DNA from: Megascapheus bottae
Lineage: Eukaryota > Chordata > Mammalia > Rodentia > Geomyidae
DNA length: 64,000 nucleotides
Direction: 5' to 3'
Assembly: GCA_024803745.1 (NCBI GenBank)
Contig: JANJXV010000043.1
Location: forward strand, 7,755,518 to 7,819,517
Shown: piece by piece, positions 43,926 through 54,528 of the stretch
How positions within the stretch are numbered: position 1 is the first letter of the stretch
Layout: each line of letters starts with the position of its first letter
Notes under the pieces: generated by a model
The model's database searches: none
What the model was told of the DNA's origin: nothing
The model's input: only the letters and a program-made list of their open reading frames with translations
Position numbers and translations under genes: made by a program

Positions 43926-44495
43926 ACTGTGAAGATGAGAACAACACGTACCATTTGTCTTTGTGAACCTGGGTTATTTTGCTTCAGATGACATGATCTA
44001 CACTTCCAGTCATTTTCCTCCACAGGATGGAATCCATTCTTCCTAAAGACTGAAGAATGTTCCATTATGTGTCCATCTCTGTTCTCCATTCATCCACGGA
44101 AGGACAGCAGGGCTGATTTCATTGCTTGTCTCAACCTAGAAGGCCTGTGCCTTCCTTTCCTACTCCTACTGATAAGAATCCATCTTCCCTCCCCCAGCAC
44201 AAATGATTTCCATTTCCAGGAAGCTTTTCTGCCCAAAAGCTGTCATTCTGATTTACACAGCGGCCATTTCATGGGCATAAAGGATGCTGTCACTGGTAAT
44301 TGTTATGGAGATGACAAACACTTGCGTTCAGTCCATAAAATTTCTTTGTAAATATTTCTAGACAACTTGTTCTCTCAGAGCCTTGAGCATATGAATCAAC
44401 TTCATCCAATGTACTATTGCATAATCCATTAATTCTGCTGATTTCAGCATAATATGTTCCTGCTCTAGACCATGATATCTCACACATGTGCTGAT

Positions 44496-44496
<1 letters not shown>
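43926..44496. other. Non-coding interval, probable old L1 remnant
   Basis: Around 43950-44110 the sequence (TTGTGAACCTGGGTTATTTT, CTAAAGACTGAAGAATGTTC, CATTATGTG) resembles antisense L1 ORF2 C-terminus. The later part (44330-44480) resumes the OR-unit sequence. Confidence 0.5.
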
Positions 44497-44550
<54 letters not shown>

Positions 44551-44937
44551 CAGTTCTGGGGTTTAGAGTCAGTGTTTCTGAGCCTTCTTATTCAAGGCTG
44601 CTACTAGATCCACTGTCATCATTTTACTGCTGAAAAGTTAGAAAGGAATCTGACAGACTTTTCTTGCCCAGACTGGCATAGAATCCCAAGCCTGAGCTCT
44701 CCACTTCCTGAGTAGCTAGGATTACAGGCATGAGATAAATGTACTAAGCCCAGCTGTCAGAAAAAAAGGGGGAAACAAGATGAGGGATGGGAGTGGGGGG
44801 AAGCGAAATGGGGACCAAGATAGAGAAAGGGTATCAATGTATGTGAAATAATGCACCTTCTACCTGGTGAATATAATGTAACCCTTCTATTAATTACAAT
44901 AAAAATATGAAAAAATGTACTAAGCTCATTACATGTT
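44490..44937 (-). repeat. (TG)n and antisense SINE split by an L1
   Basis: TG repeats at 44497-44549 and an antisense SINE at 44550-44757, whose outer end resumes after the inserted L1 3' UTR. Confidence 0.85.
44750..44913 (+). mobile_element. Very short L1 3' UTR insertion
   Basis: Only the last ~160 bases of an L1 3' UTR are present, from a G-rich tract near 44770-44810 to the A-rich end. The duplication AATGTACTAAGC lies at 44738-44749 and 44914-44925. The site is the outer end of a SINE and the insertion is specific to the OR-5 unit. Confidence 0.92.
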
Positions 44938-45028
44938 ACTTAATGATGCTGTGTTCCTTTCTCCTCATTTCAGCGCAGCTGGTAGTCTCTCTTTTACCCT
45001 CTCTCATATTTTGGAATAAATCACCTAG

Positions 45029-45094
45029 AGGAATTCTCTGTCAGGAGGCATCCACAGCCATGTTGACCAGCCATGCTATATTCCATCCACACAG
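45029..45094 (+). other. Candidate non-coding 5' exon 2 (OR-5 unit)
   Basis: AAATCACCTAG precedes and CCACACAG/GTAACA ends the segment. The core GGCATCCACAGCCATGTTGA is the same as in OR-4 and OR-6 units. The acceptor side is weaker than in OR-4 and OR-6. Confidence 0.35.
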
Positions 45095-45339
45095 GTAACA
45101 CATGTGTTGTGTTGAGAACAGTTCAGTCCAGGAACGCTGCCTGGACTCCAGGCAATGAGGCTGAATGACATCCGGGAAATCCATGTACTGAGATCTTCCC
45201 AACAAATGCTCCCATTCCTTAGATAGATGCTTGATCCATGGCCTGCAGACACGGGAGGAAGACTTGATCCTATTACAGAGTGAACATTCCCTCCACCAGG
45301 AAAATAGGTTAAAGAATTAATTGTACCTGAGAGTTGAAA

Positions 45340-45600
45340 GCGCTTCCTGAAAGGTGAAGGCAGTGGAAAAGGTGAACAGAGAAATGTGGAGAGGAAAGGT
45401 GGGCAAAATCATTCCTAATATGCAGTGTACAAATGTGAAGCTGGAACTGGGTGAACTGAGGGAGGGGATGGACTGGGAGGAGTTGTGGAAACCATGGAAG
45501 GAGTGACATTGATGAAATGGCCTTGTACTCACAAACTGATCATTGAATTATAGCCCCGTGGTACAACTACGTAAGAATAAAGTTTAGAAAAATACATTTA
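45340..45600 (+). mobile_element. L1-like 3' end (OR-5 unit)
   Basis: GTGAAGCTGGAACTGGGTGA leads to CCGTGGTACAACTACGTAAG and an A/T-rich tail. Paralogue of 32460-32745. Confidence 0.55.
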
Positions 45601-45996
45601 ATAGGGACTGCAGCATGGCCAAGTGTTAGAGTGCTTGCCTGGCATGCATGAAGTTCTGAGTTTGATTCCTCCGTACCACATACATAGAAAAGACCAGAAG
45701 TGATGCTGTGGATCACTTACTAGTGCTCTAACTTTGACAATGCCCAAATGCAGTGCCCAGGCCTTGAGTTCAAGCCTCAGGACTAGCAAAACACAAAAAC
45801 TCACAGTCAGGGTCCGGGAGTTTAGCCTAGTGGTAGAGTGCTTGTCTAGCATGCACCAAAATCCAGGTTCGATTCCTTGGTACCACATACATAGAAAAAA
45901 CCTGGAAGTGGTGCAGAGGCTCAAGTGGAAGACCTCTAGCCTTGAGAAAGTCCAAAGACAGTGCTCAGGCCCAAGCCCGAGCCCAGACAGGCAAAA

Positions 45997-46027
<31 letters not shown>

Positions 46028-46028
46028 C
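45601..46028 (+). repeat. Two dimeric SINEs and (AATC)n
   Basis: Dimeric SINEs lie at about 45603-45795 and 45808-45998. Each has a left (TAGTGGTAGAGTGCTTG or similar, TAGCATGCA) and a right monomer. The second tail became an AATC repeat at 46000-46026. Confidence 0.85.
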
Positions 46029-46241
46029 TCACAGTCAGTGAACAGAAAACACAGGGGATATTTACCCACATATTACAATAGGAAAGTGAGTGGAGCCAAT
46101 CTTGGCTATGCAGGTCTACCCCGGGGGAGCCATTAGGAAACAAAAAAGGCATCTGACAGTGGAAGGGCATGACCACTTGAGCTGGCAGTGGGCATTGATT
46201 GAACTTTTGTTTACTTGCCCCCAAAGAGAACAGCCAGGGCT

Positions 46242-47014
46242 ATGACAGCACAAAACCACCCAGGGGAATTACCATTCCTCCTCCTGGGCCTCTCGGGTGA
46301 CCCTCAACTCCAGCCCCTGCTCTTTGGGATCTTCCTGTCCATGTACCTGATCACCGTGCTCTGAAATCTGCTCATCATCCTGGCCGTCACCTCTGACCTC
46401 CACACCCCCATGTACTTCTTCCTCTCCAACCTGTCCTTTGTAGACATCTGCTTCACCTCCACCACAGTCCCCAAGATGCTGGTGGACATCCAGACCCAGA
46501 GGAAAGACATCTCCTACCCAGAGTGCCTCACTCAGGTGTATTTCTTTCTGGTTTTTGTTGGAATGGATAATTTTCTATTGATAGTGATGGCTTATGACCA
46601 CTTTGTGGCCATCTGTCACCCACTGAACTACCCACTTATCATGAACCCTCACTTCTGTGGCCTCCTGGTGCTCGTGTCTTGGCTTCTCATTTTCTGCATC
46701 TCACTAATCCATGTTGTACTGATGAGGAAATTAACCTTCTCCCCAGGAACCACCATCCCCCATTTCTTCTGTGAACTAGCTCAGGTTCTCCAGGTGGCCA
46801 GCTCTGACACCCTCATCAATGACATGTGGATGTACCTGGCTATTGTGCTCTTCGGTGTGTTTCCTGCCTTAGGAATCTTCTTCTCTTACCATCAGATCCT
46901 ATCCTCTTTAATGAAGCTGCCCAACACAGCTACCAAGCACAAAGCCTTCTCCACCTGTGGCTCTCACCTCTGCGTGGTCTCCTTATGCTACGGGACAAGA
47001 CTCGGGGTGTACCT
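46242..47014 (+). pseudogene. OR-5: family 7 olfactory receptor pseudogene, 3'-truncated
   Basis: ATG at 46242 follows an acceptor-like tract ending CCCCCAAAG. The frame reads [17 protein letters not shown]. The Gly codon of the TM1 GN motif, residue 41, is TGA (46362-46364). A six-base loss near 46396 removes Pro-His before LHTPM. The frame then stays open through [45 protein letters not shown] and [17 protein letters not shown]. The conserved Arg of the DRY-type motif is His. At about 47014, after GVYL, OR sequence stops and runs into the right half of a SINE, so TM7 and the tail are missing. Comparison with OR-3 and its flank (34.05 to 35.13 kb) indicates a deletion of roughly 1.1 kb joining OR to SINE. 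Confidence 0.95.
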
Positions 47015-47155
47015 CCAGTCTTATCTCCAGTTAACCCCTACAGAACCAGAAGTGGTACTGTGACTCAAGGGGTAGGGCAGTAGGCTTGAGCTGAAGGGCT
47101 CAAGAATAGCAACCAGGCCCAGAGATCAAGCCCCATGGCCAAACAAAAAATAAAT
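47015..47155 (+). repeat. SINE right half fused to OR-5
   Basis: It starts within the linker (CTTATCTCCAGTTAACC). The right half continues to an A-rich, AAAT-containing end. It is the remaining part of the paralogue of 35041-35275. Confidence 0.85.
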
Positions 47156-47724
47156 GAGTGAATAAATAAATAAACATTATCTTATCAATCTTTTCATCAT
47201 TGTAATGTCAACTTAATTTTGGACCTTTAATATTTGGTGTTGAGAGGTCTTTCTTCATATTCTGTGCCTGGGTGGCATTGTAAGTCAACATCCCCCACAA
47301 TTCTTTCATTCTAATAAGCGGTTCCAGTGTTCTGAATAAAGTTTTGATTTGCTGCAATCTCTTTTCTCAATTTATCATCCTATTTAATATGCTACTTCTT
47401 CAATTATGTCCTATTTAATATTCTACTTCTTCAGTTATGTCCTCTAGGATTTCCTCTCTCATTTGAGCTTCAGGTGTTACAGGCTGAGATGTGAGGATGG
47501 CTATTCAGAACCAGGTTGGGCAGGAAAGTCTGTGACTCTCTAATCTCTACCCATAAAACTGTGGAAGTAAGCTGGGCCTGCATTCACCCTGCCACTCACC
47601 ACTGTGTCCCAGCCAGAGCAATCCATCAAGAGAAAGAAAAAGGTGCATCCAAATTGGAAAAACATATCTCAGAATGTCACTGTGTGTACAAGATGTGACC
47701 TCCACTAAAGGAACACCAAAATTC
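47156..47724. other. Unit interval after OR-5, non-coding
   Basis: Paralogue of 35276-35700 and 36060-36180. It includes CTGTGTCCCAGCCAGAGCAA and AATGTCACTGTGTGTA. No gene. Confidence 0.6.
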
Positions 47725-48034
47725 AGTTCTAGTGCCAGTGGCTCAAACCTGAACCGCCAGCTACTCCACAGGCTGAGATCTGAGGGTGGAAACTCAAAGT
47801 CGTCCTGGCCAGGAAAACCTCAAAGACCTTATTTCCATTTAAATAAGAATAAGACTCAGGTGGAATGGTGGCAGAAGTGGTAGAGCACCAACCTTCAGTA
47901 CAAAAGGTTAGGGAGAATGCCCAGGCCCTGAAATCCGGGTCCTGAACCAACACACACACACACACAATCCATCTTTCAATATAATCAGGAGATCACATGT
48001 TCCTGGTTTTATTTAGGGAGTTTCATTTCTTTTC

Positions 48035-48107
<73 letters not shown>

Positions 48108-48620
48108 TGTGTGTGTGTGTGTTGCTCATGTAACTTGAACTCAGAACCTGGGCATTGTCCATGACTGCTTCTGCTCAAGGATTCTGCTCTTCTGCTTGAG
48201 CCACAGCTCCATTCTTCCTTTTTAGTGGTTCATTGAAGAGAAGACTCAACAGTCTTTTCTGCCCCCCTGGCTTCTAACTCTTAATTCCTCACATCTCAGC
48301 CTCCTAAGTATTTCAAATTACAGGCCTGAGCCAGCAGCACCTAGCTGAGATTGTTTTCTTTTTCCTTTTTCTTATTCTTTAGATTTGTTGTCCATTCTTA
48401 GACTTGAACTCTGAGCCTGGATGCTATTTTTGAGCTCTTTAGCTCAACACTACCGCCCTACTTCTTGAGCCACAGCCAAACATCTGCTTTTCTGGTGGTT
48501 AATTGGAGATAAGAGTATCACAGACTTTAGTGCGTGAGCTTGTTTTGAACCAAAATCCTCGAATCTCAGCCTCCTCAGTAGCTAGGATGACAGGAGTGAG
48601 CCACCATGACTGGCAGGTTT
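47725..48620. repeat. SINE, (CA)n, (TG)n and two antisense SINEs
   Basis: A diverged sense SINE lies at 47725-47945, a short CA tract at 47950-47966 and a long interrupted TG tract at 48039-48121. Antisense SINEs follow at about 48122-48345 and 48375-48620. Same order as 36180-37075. Confidence 0.85.
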
Positions 48621-49718
48621 TTTCTAAGCTGACTTAATAGAAATTCAACAATTGGGCCGAGGGAGTCAGTAACAGAAGGTAAGGAAGATGGGGCTGATAA
48701 GAGACAAATGCAGATCAGAAAATACAAATGTCCAGTTAACCAGGGAGGATACATTCATTAAATAATAAATAAATGTTCATACATTGATTAAATCCACTGA
48801 ACAGGGCACTGAGCTATTCTTGTGATATTCTGAATGGATATTACAGGTAACATACATGAGGTACCAAATATAATTTTATAGGATGCTGGGTGTCTCAGTG
48901 TGCTGCCGACCAAACAACAGATGGGATTTTTTATGTATAACTTCAAAGTATAAGAAACAATTAAATTATGGATAAAAATCAAGAAATTGTTTTTCCCTGG
49001 AGAGAACAAGTCATCTATATTACATGACCAAAGATGCTTCAAGGCAGATGCCAAATAGACATGGCTCCAGAGTTTTAGTTCCTATAGACATTAATAGTTC
49101 CTTTGAGAATTCATTATCTTTTTTACCAAAACAAAAGGAAAAAAACAAAAGAAACTGTGTTCCCCTTGGAATAAATTAATTCCTCTCACCCTGTAACTGC
49201 CTACAATAATGCAAGAAATTAACCTAAATCTGTTTATCCATGAAGTCATCTTCACTTAAACTCATGGGAACAAAATGGTTTGGAGACTGGAAAGACATTT
49301 CATTTCATAAAGACAATTATTTCATGAAAGGCAATTCATTTCATGAGGAGATCTTAGTACATTCATCGATTGAGTTGCAAGAAACTGCACAAGCTTCTGA
49401 CTCCCTTCTCTGACTCCAGTCTCCGTGAAAACCCCAGCCAACAAGCTTCTAAGAAGGAGTTGGGGAGATAAGAAATCTTCAGTGATAACCAAACAGAGAG
49501 CCATGATAGCCTGGTAAAGACAGGGGAAATGTAAATTTATGAAGGACCAGACGAAAGGAAGATGGGGTGAGTAGCAAGCAATCTTCTGGTATAGTGAGGA
49601 TGGGAAGGGCCAGAAGGGAGCTCACATCTGCAGATGAGGTCCAAGAACTCTAAGGCACTTGGAGTTTAGGCTTTGTGAACTCTGAATTCCCTTCTTTCTC
49701 TCACTTTTTCCAACCTAG
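48621..49718. other. Shared intergenic core of the OR unit (third copy)
   Basis: Paralogue of 37076-38164 and 41346-42395, starting at CAACAATTGGGCCGAGGG. Non-coding. Confidence 0.75.
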
Positions 49719-49858
49719 AGCGCCTTCTGCATGAAGTTCCTTTCTGGAAGGTTTCTTGCTTTTCTTCACTATTCCCCAATAATCAGCGTCATCTGTCAGC
49801 TTTGCTACATCTCATTATATATTTGTTAATCACCTGCTAAAGCTCCATTGTACACCGG
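49719..49858 (+). other. Candidate non-coding 5' exon 1 (OR-6 unit)
   Basis: Acceptor CACTTTTTCCAACCTAG. The donor here is ACACCGG/GTATTG, where the other copies have ACACCAG/GTATTG; the GT remains. Same inference as its paralogues. Confidence 0.3.
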
Positions 49859-49888
49859 GTATTGTGTTTTGGGTTCCAGGCCAGGGAT

Positions 49889-49954
<66 letters not shown>

Positions 49955-50280
49955 GCCTGGGCTTGAACTCTAACCCTGGCACTTGACCTGCGGCTCCACT
50001 TACGGCTTTTTCTGTCATTCTTTGGAATAAGGGTCTTATAGACTTTCCTGCCCAAGCTGGCTTTGAACTGCCATTGTCAGATCTCAGACTCCTGAGCAAT
50101 GATGATTACAGAGATGAACCTCCAGTGTCAGCTTTGCTTGGAATTTTTTTCTTATACTCTCCAATATTTTGCTGGCTTACTTGACTGAAAATGTAAGTTT
50201 TCTTTCCCATTAGTGTTCATAACACACTCTAGCCAACAACAGAATTATTAATAAGGAAGAATTCCCCTTCGTTTGTGTGT

Positions 50281-50319
<39 letters not shown>

Positions 50320-50977
50320 CTGCATGTACATGTGGCAGTCGTGGGCTTGAACGGTGGGTCTTGGCACTGTCCCTGAGTTTCTGAGCAATACCAAGTGAAC
50401 TTCAGCTTTTCGGTGATTAATTAGGAATGAGAATCTCATGGACTTCTCTGCCTGAGCTGGCTTCACACCATGATACTTCAATTGCAGCCTCCTAGTTGCT
50501 AGAATGCCAGTTGTAAGCCACTGGCACCAAACTTCCCTCACCAAGTTTTGCACATACACACTGGCTTCTTTGTGCAAAGAATGGTTTTCTATGTACACCA
50601 ACTAGAAAAGGATGTTTTGCTGTGGTATTTCCATACAGTCATATACTGTCTTTTGATCAAAATAAACTTGTCTATAGCTCTTTCTTTGGCCTGTAATCCA
50701 TGCCCCTGATTTCAACAGGGTTTAGTGGATATTATCTTTATCTTCACACATAGTCTTTATTACTCAATCCCACCATTCCTTGCTCTCTCTCAGGAATATA
50801 CCCATAAATATTTACACACATGATAGATAGATGGACAGACATACAGACAGGCAGACAGAACATTGAGCATATGAATCAAATTCATCCAATTTATTATTGC
50901 ATGATGCATTATTTCTGCTGATTTCTGCATAATATGTTCCTGCTCCAGAGCATGAAATCTCACACATGTGTTGTATA

Positions 50978-51031
<54 letters not shown>

Positions 51032-51235
51032 CAGTCCTGGGAATTAAACTCAGTATCCCTGAGACTTGTTAGCCAAGGCTACCACTAAAGCCACAGCTCC
51101 AACACTTCCATTTTTTGGTGCTTCAAAATGGAGTTGAGAGTTTCACAGACTTTCATGCCTAGGCTGGCACTGAACCATGAACCTCAGATCTCAGCCTCCT
51201 GAGCAGCTAGCATGACAGGCATAAGCCAAAGGTGG
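49889..51235 (-). repeat. Three (TG)n tracts with antisense SINEs
   Basis: TG tracts lie at 49891-49951, 50275-50319 and 50981-51030. Each is followed by an antisense SINE (to about 50120, 50535 and 51235). Between them lies unit sequence shared with 38606-39060, including a short GACA remnant near 50825-50862. Confidence 0.8.
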
Positions 51236-51315
51236 TTTCCTCAATGTATTGAGTGTTTGCAATATGATGTTGCTTTCTCCTCTGGCACTCTCTTCTTTAC
51301 TTGCTCATATTTTAG

Positions 51316-51382
51316 AAGGAATTCTCTATCAGGAGGCTTCCACAGCCATGTTGACCAGCCTTGCAGTATTCCATCCACACAG
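51316..51382 (+). other. Candidate non-coding 5' exon 2 (OR-6 unit)
   Basis: Acceptor TTGCTCATATTTTAG and donor CCACACAG/GTAACA, about 550 bases before the coding exon. Nearly identical to 39404-39468. Confidence 0.4.
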
Positions 51383-51649
51383 GTAACACATGTGTCATGT
51401 TGAGAACAGTTCAGTCCAGAAACACTGCCTGGGCTCCATACGATGTTGCTGAATGGCAACCAGGAAGTCCATGTACTGAGATCTTCCCCACAAATACTCC
51501 CATTCCTAAGATAGATGCTCACTCCATGGCCTGCAGACAACAGTAGGACAACTCCCCAGTGTTGGCCTTTCATGTCTCTTCTCACATGGTCCACATTCAC
51601 CCAGCTCCACAAGAAGTAACACAATTATACCCGAGAGTTGAAAGTGCTT

Positions 51650-51870
51650 TCTGACTGTGGAGGTGAGGGGAAAAGATGGGCAGATGAATGGAGAGAGGAT
51701 GGGTGGGAAAATGCAATCCTAATCCTCAATGTACCAACGTGAAGCTAGAACTGGGTAAACTGAGGGATGGAAGGGGCTGGGAGTCACAGACCATGATGGG
51801 ATGACAATATACTCACAAGTCCTATGTTGAATTGAAAGCGCTGACTACAACTACTTACAAATAACTTCAA
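51650..51870 (+). mobile_element. L1-like 3' end (OR-6 unit)
   Basis: GTGAAGCTAGAACTGGGTAA leads to GACTACAACTACTTACAA. It is nearly the same as 39720-39930 before OR-4, including the following AACTTCAAATACAACCATG. Confidence 0.55.
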
Positions 51871-51933
51871 ATACAACCATGTGAGTGTTCACTGAACTTT
51901 TGCTTACTTGTTCCAAGGAGAACAGCCAGGACT

Positions 51934-52913
51934 ATGACAGCAAAAAACCTCACAGGGGAATCACCATTCCTCCTCCTGGGCCTCTCAGATGACCCTCAAC
52001 TCCAGCCCCTGCTCTTTGGGCTCTTCCTGTCCATGTACTTGATCACTGTCCTCGGAAACTGCTCATCATACTGGCAGTCACCTCTGACGCCCACCTCCAC
52101 ACCCCCATGTACTTCTTCCTCTCCAACCTTTCTTTTGTGGACATCTGCTTCACCTCCACAACTATCCCCAAGATGCTGGTGAACATCCACACCCAGAGGA
52201 AAGACATCTCCTACCCAGAGTGCCTCACTCAGGTGTATTTCTTCATGATTTTTGGTGGAATGGACAATTTCCTATTGACCGTGATGGCTTATGACCGTTT
52301 TGTGGCCATCTGCCACCCACTGAACTACCCGGTGATCATGAACCCTCACCTCTGTGGCCTGCTGGTGCTGGCGTCTTGGCTGGTCATGTTCTGTGTCGCC
52401 ATGCTCCATATCCTGCTCCTGGTTCGCCTGACCTTCTCCGTGGGTACCGAGATCCCCCATTTCTTCTGTGAACTGGTTCAGCTTCTCGAGGTGGCCAGCT
52501 CCGATGCCCTGGTGAACACCATCTGTCTCTATGTGGTGACTACCCTGGTTTGTGCATTTCCTGCCACTGGGATCCTGTTCTCTTACCGTCAGATCCTCTC
52601 CTCTTTAATGAAGCTGCCCAACACTGCTAGCAAGCACAAAGCCTTCTCCACCTGTGGCTCTCACCTCTGCATGGTTGCCTTGTTCTATGGCACAGGCTTT
52701 GGTGTGTACCTCAGTTCGGCTGTATCTCTTTCTCCCAGATCTGGGGCCGTGGCCTCGGTGATGTACACAGTGGTCACCCCTATGCTGAACCCCTTCATCT
52801 ACAGCCTGAGGAACCAAGATGTGATGGGGGCCCTGAGAAGACTCCTACGCAGAGCTGTGCCTTGTCCTAAATGGGTTCCTGACCCCAAATTAAGTGGGCA
52901 CCACAAACCATAA
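51934..52913 (+). pseudogene. OR-6: family 7 olfactory receptor with a single frameshift
   Basis: ATG at 51934 follows an acceptor-like tract (CTTTTGCTTACTTGTTCCAAG). The frame reads [20 protein letters not shown] (N-glycosylation NLT) and LITVLGN. One base is then missing within 52057-52061 (GGAAACTG where paralogues have GGAAATCTG). Everything after is open: [83 protein letters not shown] and [16 protein letters not shown] tail, longer than in its relatives (to about 327 codons), ends [10 protein letters not shown]4-TM5 differ most from OR-4, OR-5 and OR-7 ([18 protein letters not shown]), so it is an older paralogue with distinct binding-pocket residues. It could be a recent pseudogene, a segregating allele or an assembly error. 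Its 3' flank does not match the other units. Confidence 0.95.
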
Positions 52914-54485
52914 GGAAAATGCTGTGAGTTCTCCTATCCTGGCCCTAAATATGTTTATGTGTCTGTGTCTGTGTCTGTCTGTGTGTGTCTGTGTGGAAAC
53001 TGAAGCTTGAACTCAGGGCACTTTTCTCTCTCATATAGCTATTTCACTGAAGGCTGGCACTCTGCCACTTGACAAATATCTGCACTTGTGGATCTTGCTG
53101 GACAGCTGGACATAAGAAGCCCTCAATATTGTTCGGCCATGATAACTTTGAACTCAGATCTTCAGATCTCAGCTTCTTGGGGAGATAGGACTGCAGATGA
53201 GAGCCACTGGCGTCTAACTGTCTAGGCTCTTTCACTGCTGTAAATGTCTTCTTTCATTGATTGTTTTAATTCCCAAAGTACGTCTGACTGCACTTGGATA
53301 TGAGTGTGTTTGTTACTCTCAGTTACTTCCTCCATCATTCCTTTGAAACTTTTCTTCCCTGTAGACTGATTTAAGGGTTAGCTTTGTTCAGATTTTCCTG
53401 AGACTTCTAATTTGACATCCAGAACATTTTTTTACCAACAATACTGAGACGGTTTCCGAGAAAATCATCTTGTTGAATACTACAGTCCCGTCACTTAAAA
53501 CAGTTAATATCTTGGATCTACACAAGTGTCAAAAGGAAAATCCTAACCAATCAAGATGGGTGCTTCTTTTACATCTGTAACACTTTTTTATCTGAAAGCT
53601 TTCCTTGAACTAATTATTCCTGGGGCTGGAACTCAGGGGTTAGGTACTGTCCTTGGGCTTTTTCCTCAAGTTTAGTGCTCTACTACTTGAGCCACAGTTA
53701 GACCCTTGACCCTTCTATATGTGTGGTACTGAGGAATCGGAACTGGGTCTTCATGCATCCTAGGCAAACACTCTAACACTAGGCAAAACTCCTGACCCCT
53801 GAAGTAGTTATTCTTACTAAGCCAATTTCTTGATGGAGGAGACAATTTAGAATGCACAATAACCAGACACCTCACACTGCACCCAGAGGGCAAACCCTGG
53901 CTATCCTACCTTTTTTTTCTTTTTGTTTCTTCTTCTTTCCTTTTTCCCCCCATTCTTGGTCTTGAACTCAGGGCCTGAGCTCTCTCCCTGAGCTTCTTTT
54001 GTTCAAGCATAGCAAGCTACCTCTTTCAACTTTTTCTGTTTATATGGAATCAAACTCAGGGCTTCATGCATGCAAGGCAAGCATTCTCCCTAGAAGCCAC
54101 ATTTCCAGCCTACCTTTTGCATGAAAACATGGCTCGTGGTTAAACACCAGTTGAAGCAGGTGAGTCCATGAGACTCTTATCCTCAATTAACCATCTGTAA
54201 AGGTGGAAGTAGAGCTATGGCTCAAGCAGCAGTAGTGGTAGAGGACTAGCACTGAGGGAAGACAAAAGCTCAAGGACAGTCAAGGGCAGCACCTAATCTC
54301 TGAATTCAAGCCTCAGGACTAGCAAAACACAAAAACTCACAATTAGTGAATACAAAACAGAAGATATTGACCAACATATTACAATATGAAAGTGAGTGGA
54401 GCCAATCTTGGCTGTGCAGGTCAACCCCGGGAAAGCTATTAGGAATCACAAAAGGCTTCTGGAAATGAACTGCCAGTGGGCATTG
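52914..54485. other. OR-6 to OR-7 spacer, SINE-rich
   Basis: Antisense SINEs lie at about 53005-53215, 53620-53800 (dimeric) and 53950-54115 (dimeric), with a sense right-half SINE at 54150-54330. The 53220-53620 stretch has no recognisable content. From 54335 to 54485 the sequence matches the 46040-46200 region immediately upstream of OR-5. No candidate 5' exons are seen here, so OR-7 lacks the upstream module of the other units. Confidence 0.7.
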
Positions 54486-54528
54486 ATTGAACTTTTGCTT
54501 ACTTTCCCCAAAGAGAACAGCCAGGAAT

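Noticed and set aside
38914..51030. CRISPR-like or other regularly spaced repeat arrays
   Set aside because: The repeats are simple microsatellites without unique spacers, in a mammalian context.
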